This document shows positions 47,936 to 59,072 of a stretch of DNA of 64,000 nucleotides, piece by piece. The notes beneath the pieces were generated by a model. That model made no database searches, had not been told where the DNA came from, and saw only the letters and a list, made by a program, of their open reading frames with translations. Source of the DNA: Rhyzopertha dominica (lineage: Eukaryota > Arthropoda > Insecta > Coleoptera > Bostrichidae); NCBI GenBank assembly GCA_025024175.1, contig QCXZ01000137.1:15004001-15068000 (forward strand), in the 5' to 3' direction. Positions within the stretch are counted from its first letter, which is position 1. Each line of letters starts with the position of its first letter. The position numbers and the translations under genes were made by a program.

Positions 47936-50900
47936 TAATAGTAAAATTAATATTGGCTATTAGCAAAAATTCTGATAAAATGTTAACACTTAAATAGCAT
48001 TTGACCGACGTTTTCTGTTGAGAAACGACTTATTGCGGACACAAAAAATGGCAAGAACGGCAAGGGAACAAAACTACAGGCAGATTTCTACGAAAACATA
48101 GCGGTCAATTGCCGTCGGTCTGTTTTATTACGGCCAGTCCATCTTTTCAGTCCTAAAACAACATATGGTTTTAGGTTCTCAAATTCGGTTTGAAGCGAAG
48201 CACATCTGTTGAATGCACATTATTTTCCTTTTATAGGCAATTGATTTGAGCTTTGAAGCAATAATACAATGATTTGATTGGTTGGTCTTTTTATATTTTA
48301 CTAATTACTTTTTTGCCAAGTATTTATACAGAGTTATATGATACATTCATATCCACTAATTTGATTCCTTTTTCACATGGTTCCGTGTCAGTAACTATAC
48401 TGATATTGACATAAAGGGATAGACTTAAATTTGTAGATATGTTTAAAGCAAAACTCATTTGTAAGTAATTATTTTCATAAGTAATGTTTATTTTATTTCA
48501 TTTTAACTAAATGTAATTTTACTGCATGTACTGAATAGATATGCAATTATTTAGATTATTTCATGCTTCTTATTTTTAATTGCTCTCTAGTCTACCACAG
48601 GGACGATGTTTCAAATGCGGGCTACCCTTAATCCAAGGTTAACTAGATATTACCAAATCCGTGGACGGGATGAATAAGTTTTTCTGACTGGCACTACTCA
48701 TTACAGTAGCTAAGTATTTGTATAGTTTACTCGCGATTATTGTAGTTTTAAAGTAGGTAACTTGCGCTCTTATAGGCATAGAGTAATACATACTACAAAG
48801 ACCTGATGAGGTATGTAACATTAGGAATAATAAATTCCCTTTAAAAAGAATTTAACGTACTTCTAATGATCTGTACTAATTTAGCAAACTAAGTTCAAAA
48901 TCAAAACACACCAAGATTAATGGTGTCTTTTATTATTTACATTTATTCACACTACGAATAGTTTTCAATATATAAAGATAATGGGTCAGTTTCTATTTTT
49001 ATCCCTTTTTTAAAGTTGATAGCTAAATCAACCTAGCAACCATGACAACACTTTAAATTGAGGTATGTGGGATGTGATTGGTTTAGATTTTAATTACAGA
49101 ATTGATTTATTAATGGAGAAAAGAAAGCTGTCCAATGCGTATATTATTACAGATATTTACTGTTTACAAATAACTGATATGAATCTTGTATCTAATTAAT
49201 ATTTCCAATAAAATTTGTGAGTGTGAACATTTTAAAATATTGAATGAATACAAGACGGGCACTTACTGCTTTATGAAACACCCCGTATTATGTACAGTTA
49301 GCCGTGAGGCCTTGACAGTACTCGGCAATTTAAAAAAATCTGTGTTCTATAGGACAATACTAACGGTAAAGGTCGGACGGCAGAATATTTACATAGCTAC
49401 CAATAAAACTTAATGACCTCTTGGACACGATTTATACTGCTGTTTTGTGATGTAAATTTGATGATTCACAAATGGGGACTCTTTTTAAACGGTGCTAACA
49501 AAATCATGGGATTTTTTTAATAAACTGTTTGTAGATAGTTAGAGATGAGTGACCCGGCAATACTTACTTCATTTTAATTTTAGTTGCTTTTCTCAAAATA
49601 TTGAATGTATTAGTAGTACAGAAATTATTTTTTACTATTTAGTTTTATAATTTGTACATGTTTAGTGTAACACAAACTCGGGGCCCGTTTGCACATAATT
49701 ACATAATTCATGTAAGAGCGATGTCATAACGACCGTAGTAAGGATTTTATAAAAAAGAAACAGGAAATTAAAGTGCATGAAATAATAATATTCATTAAAC
49801 ACATTTCATTAATTTTTTAGAAGAATAAAACTTGAATAAACAGCATACTACGAAGTTTTTAATATTAACGCAACATTGCATTATAAAATTTATTAAACAT
49901 TTAGTCAAAATGTTGATATAATCTTGTATATATTTTATTTCATCTATATGTGTTTTATAATACGACTGCAAACTTACGTTGGCAATATTTCTTTTTTACT
50001 TTTATTAAAATTTTAAAGCTGGTTTCTAATGCAATATTATNAGAAACAGTTGTGAGCAACATTTCATCTTAAAATTACTTTAATATTTCAGATGCAAGCT
50101 TGAAGTAAAGTTACCAGCAAAAGTTTAATTTTGAAAGGTTGATGCAATGTGCGTGCAATCTTTCAAATATGAAGTGTATAATGCAACTTTGATGCAATAT
50201 TTTATATAAAATTTGCAATGTTTTGTGCTCAGTGGGTTATGTGACACTTTTTTAAAAATTAAAAATACTGTTCATTATTACTGATGCTTGAAGACTGAAA
50301 AACACTAATGGTGGACAGCATAGAAAAGTGTGACAAACTTTGCGAAAGAAATCTGAAAGTGCTCTAGGTTGAGATGTGTATAAAAATTTGTGCATCTTGA
50401 TCTCCTGATATTTTGGTTTTAGATTTTGTTTTATGGAGAACAATTACAAAGAAAGTTTACTTGCAAAGTTATAAAGAGTGGATGACCTTAGTGAAGCCTC
50501 TGAAGAAGCTTTTATGACAATCAGTAGGCGTACTGTATTAGAAAAGTTCTGAAATAGTGCAATACATTATGCATTGACAAAATATCTAGTATGCCCATCA
50601 ACTTAAAAAAAATCATAAAATCATAATGATAAAGTGGTTGGTATGTAAAGAAAAAACTGATCGAGGGGTAATAATTATTTGAAATAAGAGATCTTTAAAC
50701 ATACATATAGGTACTAATATATAGTGACTATATAGGTACCTTAAAGTGAGCAAAATAGATAAATAGCTGCTAATTTTGTCGTTTCATTTACAGTTTTACT
50801 GATTGGATTGAGGTACATAAAATAATGAAATTTTGTGAAAAGTTAATGTGTAGACTTTTTATACTTTTAATCTCATTTAAATACTAAATTTGCGTCTTAA

Positions 50901-51664
50901 TTATTGTAAAATTAATTTAACTCTATATTTATGTTTCTTACCAAACCCTCCGGCAAGCCATCGACGTCGTTAGTAGGCTCATAATTTTCAACAATAACAG
51001 GTTTCAGCGATGAGGTCAAGAAAAAACAACGGTCTTTACAATAATTTATAGCCGTGATGGCACTAGCTTTTTTAACAAATTGAATTATTCCCCTTCCTGT
51101 TGATTTCCCGCGTTCATCCACTATAACGACGGCGCGTTCTATATCCCCAAAGGAGGAAAATCCCAAGTGCAACAGCTCATTGGACACATACGGAGACAAG
51201 TTTTTCACGAAAATGGAAGCTGGATGAGCGAAGCGCACCGTCAAAACTCGACCCTTGAAAACTTGCCCGTTTATTTCAGCTTTTGCTCTTTCAGCGTTGG
51301 CGTAATAGTCCATTCTTAAGAATCCGAAATTTTTGGATGGGTTGTAAAAAGTGTCGCTGACTTCGCCGTACTTTTGGAACAAATTAATAACATCATCCTG
51401 CGAGATCTTTGGCGGCAAATTTCCCACATACAGACGACATCGACCAGAAAATTTATCTTCTGTTTTGCTTACGGGGGGTAAATCAATTGTGGGACCAGTA
51501 AGATGAGACAGCTTCTCAGTTATGTATGTTTCGTCTCTCACATCTCTCTGTCTAGGTCCGAATTTATTAGGTTTGGGAAATTTATTTCGCTGAATTTTCG
51601 GAACATCGGGAGTTGAACTGCTACAGTCAGGTTCCGGTAACTTCGTATCGGCTTTTATATCCAT
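39492..51664 (-). CDS. nonA: DBHS RNA-binding protein (NonA / PSPC1 / NONO family)
   Basis: Three coding exons: 51664-50942, 40833-40408 and 39626-39492, all joined in phase 0, giving 427 aa. RRM1 spans about residues 76-146 (RNP2 LYVGNL 78-83, RNP1 KNFGFLRM 111-118). RRM2 spans about 149-220 (IFVKNL 151-156). The NOPS element follows (PVIVENYEP and GLPEGL up to the exon 1/2 junction, then QAREAPPRFARHGSFEE), and then a long charged coiled coil fills exon 2. The last exon ends in NRPKRSRH, a basic tail like the nuclear localisation signal of the family. DBHS proteins dimerise through NOPS and coiled coil and act in nuclear RNA retention, splicing and transcription; NonA is the Drosophila member. 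The long Gly/Gln-rich N-terminus of NonA is missing here, so it could be a shorter paralogue. Intron 1 is 10.1 kb and holds a nested gene. The start at 51664 is the first Met of the open frame. Confidence 0.88.
41374..41505 (+). repeat. Dispersed repeat, copy 2 (partner at 25756-25900)
   Basis: Shares ordered blocks with the copy upstream of the transposase at 26220; see that entry. No transposase follows here. Confidence 0.6.
41640..41985 (+). pseudogene. LINE ORF1 (gag-like) fragment, interrupted
   Basis: Plus-strand reading gives PRIKILGVDEKYDQEQVKDM (start of the esterase/RRM-like segment of CR1/jockey ORF1). In the next frame it gives RCFRCNGYFQNIRCHNKRSC, YCDDDYDRSECK and LCAFEQ, a degenerate pair of CCHC zinc knuckles, followed by KANHHANDEHFP. 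Normal ORF1 text continues with a Cys-Pro and a basic helix. Here it stops exactly at CCCACTGAGCA, the left terminus of the putative element 41982-50236. Confidence 0.55.
43601..45005 (-). CDS. DUF4806-like protein, six exons, nested in an intron
   Basis: Exons: 45005-44979, 44865-44623, 44521-44288, 44206-43992, 43932-43773, 43710-43601. All five junctions are GT-AG with consistent phases, except that exon 2 is one base short. Its A10 run (plus-strand T10 at about 44799-44808) must be 11 long for the downstream frame to follow. The full frame would give 329 aa. The N-terminal third is basic (VKRRKTISEKNERYVRN) and the middle is Ser/Thr/Asp-rich. Exon 4 forms a likely coiled coil (LLSEISEIKANQNIILQHVKDI), and the C-terminus fits DUF4806: LPLNSVQELTELESTLLEK, a CSWTGAKQ core and AVRTCF, ending with an AVMVWLQYAKVRYER helix. 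The function of DUF4806 is unknown; it is common and often multicopy in insects. The family call is from memory. The shift may be a sequencing error or a real break. Confidence 0.72.
45230..45640 (-). pseudogene. Degenerate ORF upstream of the DUF4806-like gene
   Basis: The minus-strand frame reads HVDANVRKAN, stop, LGLEAMYKAKEQELEKF, KYFAKVDGKQKTK, stop, then VTPTLYEQEAKVLRQLRFTR and FSHEWTNYPPSLFEVES up to about 45279. Only two stops interrupt about 130 codons, far fewer than chance in AT-rich DNA, and no frame change is needed. YPPSLF followed by a KGNKS block recalls a repeated insect ORF of transposon origin, but I cannot name it. It lies 5' of the DUF4806-like gene on the same strand, so the two may have been one unit. 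Confidence 0.45.
46547..46852. mobile_element. MITE with TA target site, 306 bp
   Basis: The left end is CAGGGTGATTTTTTGAAAAC and the right end is its exact complement; each is flanked by TA (46545-46546 and 46853-46854). Terminal inverted repeats extend about 75 bp (through CTTCACACCTTAAATAACTT and the TTGCAAAAACA block). No coding content. It is typical of a Tc1/mariner-type non-autonomous element. Confidence 0.88.
47890..47945 (+). repeat. ATT/ATC microsatellite
   Basis: An imperfect run of ATT triplets with some ATC (TATTATTATTATTATTATTATC core). A similar loose AAT run is at about 42415-42460. Confidence 0.85.
48983..49097 (+). repeat. Dispersed repeat, copy 2 (partner at 9828-9945)
   Basis: Same ordered blocks and strand as the first copy; here the T-rich link is shorter and GGGATGTGATTGG carries a small duplication. 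Confidence 0.7.
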
Positions 51665-52186
51665 TAATTATTAAAATATAAATGCAAACAAATCTACAAG
51701 TCTGCGTCAAAAGGGCTTGCTGAAGTGCTCATAAAAAGGACGCGCACATGATTTTGTTTTGTGAAACATAACTACATACTTGACTAGTAGGTACCAAATA
51801 TTTGCTACCTATAATATTTAATAAATATTTTTGAAGTTTGCGTTAAGGGATTTGCCGCATTTACAAATGTAAATTTAACGTTTCATCTTCATGCAAATAT
51901 TCACTAACCAATTTGATTTAACGCCGCCGTTTTTTTATAATTAAAATGTAAGTAATTGAGACTTTGGATAAGTTTTAGAACAAAAAAGAAATCGCATTGA
52001 TAAATTTTAGTCTCATGGTTGCCATATTGATGTAATGGTGCCATCCTGCCATCCATAAATTCGAGTTGTTTTGAATATGAACTTGACAGATAGTGTCAAA
52101 ATTTTAGTTTCCTGAATAAAACTTAGCTGTATTTAGTTTAGGCATTCAAAATTTTATAGTGTAGTGAATTACTGTGATATTACAAA
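51665..52186. promoter_or_regulatory. Shared upstream region of two divergent genes
   Basis: 522 bp separate the start codons of the DBHS gene (minus) and XPNPEP3 (plus). Both 5' UTRs and promoters must lie here unless upstream noncoding exons exist. No TATA box is convincing. The short gap suggests a bidirectional promoter. Confidence 0.6.
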
Positions 52187-55100
52187 ATGTTTAGCATAAA
52201 TTTAAAATGTACAGATCAATTGCTCACAAAATCAGGTGAGTTACCTATGGAATGTAAAGATATAGGTTAATGTATATTTTCAGTCTTCCGTAACTTATGT
52301 ATAAGAGCTGCGAAACCAAAACATCCTGGCAGTCAAACTGCAACACCCAAGAAAAATAAATCATATGGACAACCTATGTATCAAACTCACCCGCACTTAC
52401 TAAAAGAAGGTGAGGTTACCCCGCTGATAACAAGAAGTGAGTACCAGGAACGGAGGCAGAGGCTCATAGAGACAATTGCCACACACGCTTTGAAACGTAA
52501 CAAAGACATAAAAAAGCACTTGGTAATATTGAAGCATCATTCTGTAAGGCAGAATATTAACACTGATAAATGATAATGTTCTAGATCATAATTCCGGGTG
52601 CTTCAAAACAGTACATGTCAGACAAAATTCCTTATGTGTTCCGCCAAAATACAGATTTTTTATACCTGAGCGGTTGTCAGGAGCCTGATAGTTGTTTGGT
52701 GCTGTCTGCCGCAGAGTCACCAAGTGACCACTGCGTGTCGTTGTTTTTAAGAGACAGGGATGCTCATTCAGAGAAGTGGGATGGACCACGTACTGGATCT
52801 GAGGAAGCAATTGAGATGTTTGGAGTTGAGCAGGCTTTGCCGATGAGCGAATTACAAAACTACCTGCAGTGTTATATGAAGTCGAATAGATCGTCTACAT
52901 TATGGTGAGTTGGAAGTCTGATGTTGAAGCGTTTTATAGGTATGGCACGCTGCATTTATTCCTTTCAAGCAAATATTATTGGGTACCTTTAATGAATGAT
53001 TTTTTCATCATACATTTTTTTATGGGCTGATAATTTGTTTCTGAAGTCTCAAATGATTATGTAAAAATCATATTTTTAAAAAGTAGCATGCATGGTTGGA
53101 AATAGTGCCATTTTAAATAAAAATCATATATTAATAGACATCTAAGAAGAATAAGCTGTTAATTGATGAAATAGTACATTTTGTTCACATAAAAGAATGA
53201 TGCATTAAATTTATTAATTTTTTCTAACCAGTAGTAGTAGAGAATATTAAAGTAGGTACACCTGCGGACACAGAAAATGAGACGATCTAGCTGGCCGGCA
53301 TGTCGGGCAGGGTATTTTGGTTCACATCTCTTCTCAGTGAAATCAGTACAGCTAGTTGCCGCATAGCGGCGCAGGTAGAGCCATTTATATCACTGAAAGT
53401 TATGCTACCGTTATAACACTCCTCGGCGTTTCAAGTCTCNGATATTCCAAAATTCATATGCTGCTACCCTTACAAGTTTACTCCGCTCCGCTTGATAAGG
53501 TTTAGCAAAGGTGAATAATTATCACGACTGACAAGCAGACAGGGGAAAATATAACTTTTTTCAAGTGAAAGTAAGTTTTTATATTTACTTAACTCATGAG
53601 CACTTTAGAATCGTTCTAAAGTAAAATCCGGCTATATTATTTAATAGCATTACATGACTTTAAGAAAACAAATTATTTTTTGCTAAAAAATGAGCAATAT
53701 TACAGGTTGCAAAATAAAATTACTACAAATAAGTTAGTGTGCAGACAATTTAGATGTAAGTAAAAATATCAAACAATGGTGAGGATATTTTAAATGTGAT
53801 CCAAACTGAATATAACAGAAAAATTGATATATAACGTAAATATAAGTAATAGGATCTTATTATTAATATTAGTTTGGAAAAGATTCTTTTTTTCAGAAAC
53901 GGTTAACTTTAGACAAATTTGCAGAGAGGCAAAAATTATATACTTGAAGTGCCTTTACTGCATATATTGTATTTATTTCAATTTGATATTCAACATTCAT
54001 GTTTGAACAGTTTAATTCAAAATAATTCCAAAGTAATTTACACCCCACACATCCAGTTATATGGTAGGCACAAAAACGCATGCTGCATGCGAGATTTCTA
54101 AAGTAGGATGTAGTTGGTTTAAAATTTTCTGGAAACATTTGTAGCAAATTGAATTTCTAATGTAATTCAGGATGGTTCAAATGAAGCACATAGTATATAT
54201 GAGGAAATTAATGTTTTTCATTGCCTAATTTGAATGTTTTTATGTGTTTTATTTCTTAAGAATAATAATATTTCACAGAGATTTGTTATCATGATAAACA
54301 TGAATTGATGTTACTTGCTGTGTATAAACTTAAAAGGTCCATAGAAAAACTCATTAAAAAGTAATTGTATATTATTAAAAAATAACATCAATGAAAGTTG
54401 TCAAAAACAAGCTCCTTCTTAAAAACTGACATGAGGTAACAGATGACCTGGGTGCCATACTGTTGTCTTTTTTTTGTATGTGAGGTCCATTTTTGCTTTT
54501 AACTACTATATCAAGCTTTTTTATGGCTCAGGTTTGATTACGTCTATGTGTGCAGGTACGATTACATGTCACCAGTGCAAACCACAGTGCACAAAGTAAT
54601 GTGTGATTATTTAAACGAGATCATTAATAAGGTGTGGGAGTCTCCCAAGCCATTTATACACAGATTACGACTGATAAAGAGTCCAGCAGAAGCTCAACTG
54701 TTGCAGAAATCATGTGATATTGCATCTCAAGCATTCAGGAATACGATAGCCTTCTCAGAACCAGGTGTTTATGAAAACCTAAGTGACTTACTTCTGTTTT
54801 TAATGCCGGATTTATAGGTATTTCGGAACACCAGATATTTGCCCATGTTGACTACGAGTGTAGAATGAATGGTGCAGAGTTTTTGGCTTACCCGCCTGTG
54901 GTTGCTAGCGGTGATCGAGCCAATACTATTCACTACATTGATAATAATCAACTAGTACATCCTGGAGAAATGGTACTGATGGATGCCGGTGAGCAAAAAA
55001 TTCTCTAGTTTATGTCTGTTTCCATTACGAAAATGTGATTATTAGTTTATTTCGGAATGCCACTGGATTTGATTCAAGGTGTGCTAACTTAAATAAAACA

Positions 55101-58100
55101 TTGTAGCTTGCAATATTTTTTTTTTGGTTAAACATATGAAAATAGACTGTGTCAGAGTCGGATATGTTTCATACATGTTTAATGAACTTTTTGGCCTTTG
55201 ATATAGATGGCGTTAACTTTCTAGATTTTGGTAAGTATGTCTTTGTCAAAGACTTTAGATGCTTCACAATATTTATGTTGACATGGAGGATTGAGTTTCT
55301 TCTCTTTACACAGATGATTTTTCTCAAATATTACATTAATACTGCCATTAATTCTTTTCAGAATATAACAATAAGATTAGAGTGATACTTAAGAACTTAT
55401 TTTTTGTGAAATTAAATATTTAATTTGAGGATTATTTTAAGCTAAAATTCAAAAAGTTGCATTTTTTCAACAATTTTATACATTTTTTGACAAAGTAGCA
55501 ACAATTTATTAAAAAGATTGTTTTCTAATCTTATATTATCGAATTTTTGATATTTAATATTTATCCTGAAAAATATCTTATTTCAATGAGCGCTGCCACC
55601 TCTTTAAATGTTTACATTCTATACACTGGTGATGTCTGAGGTAGTAAAGTTTCCAAAGGGCGATATTTCAAAATTTTTGCAATTATAAATTTTTTATTAA
55701 TGTAAGGAGTGTTTTTACAAGAATAAAATGTATTAGCATGAGAATATGATTTTACTGTTTTGTGGGCCAGATTTAAGGAATCTTTTCATTTTTTAAGAAG
55801 TTCCTAGCATGCTATATGGAGTGTTGTGTATGTATATTCCTTAGGTCAATCGTATCTTCAAAAGTTAATAATGACAAAGATACAGATACAGATTTTTGGT
55901 AACTTTTGGAAATAATAAAATATTTGAACAAAATTTGGTATTTGGGGTTCTTTGGGCGAAAAAATTTAAATATTTTGGTAGATTGAGTACTATAATATAC
56001 TTTTTTTTTTGAAAAGCCACAACTTTTTTGTGTCTCTCTGTATCTATTTTTCTGGATGGTAGATCTATTCTTCCATTCTTTGTCACAAAAAAACAGAATA
56101 TTATGTAAAGTCCTTACCATGTACCCTTTTTAAGATATTTATATTTTAATCCATTTCCTTTATTTCAAAAATTTTTAATATGGGCTTTCATTAAAAGTAA
56201 CAACACATACAATATTTTTCACTCGTAGCCTAACATAAATATTAAATTAATATGTTTAAACATAGTGTATTCATATTAAAATTGAGTTAAATGTACACTC
56301 AGACCATGTCTCAAAGCTCTAGATTCCAAAATAAAATTATATATTAGCATTCTAATAAAAAAAATTTGTTAGATACTCTAAAATAAGCAAACAAAAAAAC
56401 ACTAAAGAGTAACAAGAACTACACCGAGGTTGACAAATGTTTGCATTTATTACTTTTGAATTGAAGCCTACTACAATATACATTTTTTTAATAATGAAAA
56501 TGCACTATATATGGTGTGTTTTATAATGGCCAGTCAAGTAAGCCTGTGATGGCTTTTATTGTCCCGAACGTGTGTCAGTGGTGCTACAATCAATTGAACT
56601 GTCATTTGTATCAGTTGTCAAACAAGCTTTGTTATTTTTTCTGCTTATTTCTTCATGATCTCTCCCAATCTTTCCTTGCCAGTTAGTATTCACAGAATCA
56701 ATGGTATCCATATTCATCAAATTCAATTAAATTACTTGACAGGCGCTACATTCACGATAGAAAGAAAAAACCATGGCTTGCTTGACCTGTTTGTTTTAGG
56801 AATGTCCATTACATTTCCCCTTAGAAGCTGCATGGTAGAAGAAGGTTAATATCAATTGGCAGTAATTCATAATTTTATGTAATCTCTATCAAGTTTTAAA
56901 CATTTGCATGTCGCTGGAGAGTTGAAATTATTAGCTAGTGTTTGATATAATTTACAACAGGAACAGAGAATTTAAAGGATATTAAAATGTGTTCATATTT
57001 TTAGTTTCAGTAACAATACCTATCATATGAAAAAACAGTTTTTTCGTTCACTTGTTATATACTATTATTTTATATAAATCACCACATTTTTAAACAAACT
57101 TTTATTTTTTACACCACCAACAATTTGACTAGAAATACAATTCATTAAAAATAACTTTATTATGCTTAAAGTAGAATTTATAACAGCAAATCTAATTTAT
57201 TTAATTATCTTGACCCTGTCAACTTCAATTGATCATTAATTCGTATCCATTTTATGAATATTCAGTTTTGTGTCTGTACAGAATATATACCTGGTTTTAT
57301 TTTTTTTATTGCAAACCATAGGTGGTCAGTAATTTAGATTCTTTTATTTTTCCTAGCAAGATTAGTTCTTATAGCTGTTAAATGAACCACACTTTGCTGG
57401 TTGTAATAGTTTTAAGATGCTTTGATAATTTATTAGCAGACGTCTCAAACTGTATCTGGGTGAATGAGCAGGTTATCTACTTGATAACAGTTGGGATTCA
57501 GTTCCTAATATGTTATTGGTGATTCCAGTAGAACGCTATTAATTGTTACTACTAAGACTTCAAAATGACTTAGGTCTGTTTAAGTAATCCTATATTTGTT
57601 TATTTACCATTCATAGTGACTTTAATTGCTTTGGAGCAAAACACATGCAGTCAGTGACTTATCAGTAGCCCATAGTCCATGCTGTTGTTCAGCACCAATC
57701 AATCATAAGAATACATAATGCTGGCATCTATGCTCACAACATGCACCTTCTGCTGAAATGCTGTTCGGTCACCACAATCTCTAACTTTTACATTTTGGGG
57801 TTCATTTTCCGAGGCTCAGAAAAAAAATATCATACATCTTATCAAACAGTTGACAATCTAACAGCGACAGTTTTAGTAGCTTTTGCTAGATATTATGAGA
57901 CTACATCTATTGTAATTTATATTAAAAGCGAAACAAGTCTCTGCCAGTTTCTAATTTTTTACTAGCCATCACAATCTTATTCACTAAACTAAACACCCTC
58001 AAATGTTTACACATTTTTATTGATTTTTATATTCATCTCAAAAAAGGTTTTTGTGTATTCTCATGAATAGACTAGTTATTTATTTAAATCAAAAGTTTTA

Positions 58101-58795
58101 TTAGTATTAACTTCAACATTGTGCAATTTAGAGATTGTTTTCATGACCTTTTTCTAGGTTGTGAATATCATGGATATAGCAGTGATATAACACGGACTTG
58201 GCCCATAAGCGGCACATTTACAGCACCACAGAAAGCTCTCTATGAAGCTGTGCTCAGTGTACAAATGGAGTTGATAGAACTGTGTAAAGAATTACCGACA
58301 CTAGATAATCTGTTTGACGATATGTGCAGGCTGCTTGGTAGAAGACTGAAACTGATTAGTCTTGTTTCACCTCACGCCACAGGACAAATGTTGCTCAAAG
58401 TAATGTGATTTGATTGCAGTGAGTTTTGCTTTAATACAAAGTTCAATTTCAGGCAGTTTATGAGTTATGTCCCCACCATGTTTCACACTATTTAGGAATG
58501 GACGTCCATGATACTTCTTTGATACCTAGGAATATTAAATTACAACCTGGAATGGTCATTACAGTTGAACCAGGTAAGAGACAATGTGATCTTCAAATGT
58601 GTGTCTTTAACATTGACTTGATTAGGTGTCTATATAAGTTCGAAGAATGAGAATGTGCCCAAGGAGTTTCGAGGTATGGGTGTGAGGATAGAAGACGATG
58701 TGTTAATAACAGAAAACGGTCCTGTTGTTTTGAGCAGGAATTGCCCAAAATCAGTAATAGACGTAGAAACTTTGGCAAAACGAAATTTATCATAG
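52187..58795 (+). CDS. XPNPEP3: Mitochondrial Xaa-Pro aminopeptidase 3
   Basis: Eight exons: 52187-52235, 52284-52522, 52585-52904, 54556-54764, 54818-54988, 58158-58399, 58453-58573, 58626-58795. Every junction is GT-AG and phase-consistent. The product is 506 aa, close to the 507 aa of human XPNPEP3. The N-terminus has basic residues and few acids, fitting a mitochondrial presequence. It is followed by the [17 protein letters not shown] motif, the aminopeptidase-P N-domain ([17 protein letters not shown]) and the pita-bread M24 domain. The five metal ligands are present: Asp328 (LMDAG), Asp339 (SSDITRTWP), His422 ([10 protein letters not shown]), Glu449 (TVEPG) and Glu473 (RIEDD). His429 of VHD is also kept. 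The enzyme removes an N-terminal residue preceding Pro and, as Icp55 in yeast, trims imported mitochondrial proteins. Intron 5 is 3.2 kb; four others are under 70 bp. Confidence 0.95.
54989..58157 (+). other. Large intron 5 of XPNPEP3
   Basis: A 3.2-kb AT-rich intron. Open frames inside (for example 55149-55385, 56655-56849) have no family motif. No nested gene found. Confidence 0.6.
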
Positions 58796-59072
58796 TCTGA
58801 ATATTTTCTACAAAATGTTTTATTTTGTGATATGTATTGTACATAACATGTTGTACTGTTTGCAGAGATAAAATCGAGTTACATATAAGAACAAAACTTA
58901 TTTCTATATAAATATTTTACATACAGCCTTTTACAAACATAAATAATCATACATAATAGAAAATTGAACAAAAGAAAAAGTAAATAAAAAAGACATCATA
59001 TATTTCTTGTACGCCATTAGGCAGGAATGTACGATAAAAAAACAGAAAACCCGTATTTTATTACGTTTTGTT
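58796..59072. other. Short convergent 3' region between XPNPEP3 and PPAT
   Basis: 277 bp between the two stop codons. AATAAA on the plus strand at about 58983 could end XPNPEP3 transcripts. The minus-strand signal for PPAT (plus-strand TTTATT) occurs near 59056 and elsewhere. The two 3' UTRs probably overlap or nearly touch. Confidence 0.6.

Larger units (their letters stand above)
41982..50236 (-). mobile_element. Candidate 8.26-kb DNA element carrying a DUF4806-like gene
   Basis: The left end CCCACTGAGCA (41982-41992) is matched exactly and inverted by TGCTCAGTGGG (50226-50236). The next 350-380 bp inside each end are rich in TTGCAAT/ATTGCA motifs in both orientations (for example ATTGCAATATGGC near 42240; TTGATGCAATATTTTA near 50190), like the subterminal repeats bound by many transposases. 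No other copy of the terminus lies between them. The interior holds a six-exon gene (45005-43601) and a degenerate ORF (45640-45230), both on the minus strand, plus a younger MITE (46547-46852). The left end interrupts a LINE fragment. I see no clear target-site duplication and no DDE domain. Two unrelated solo ends are the main alternative. Confidence 0.4.

Noticed and set aside
55149..57965. Nested genes inside XPNPEP3 intron 5
   Set aside because: The open frames are short, AT-driven and without motifs or splice partners.
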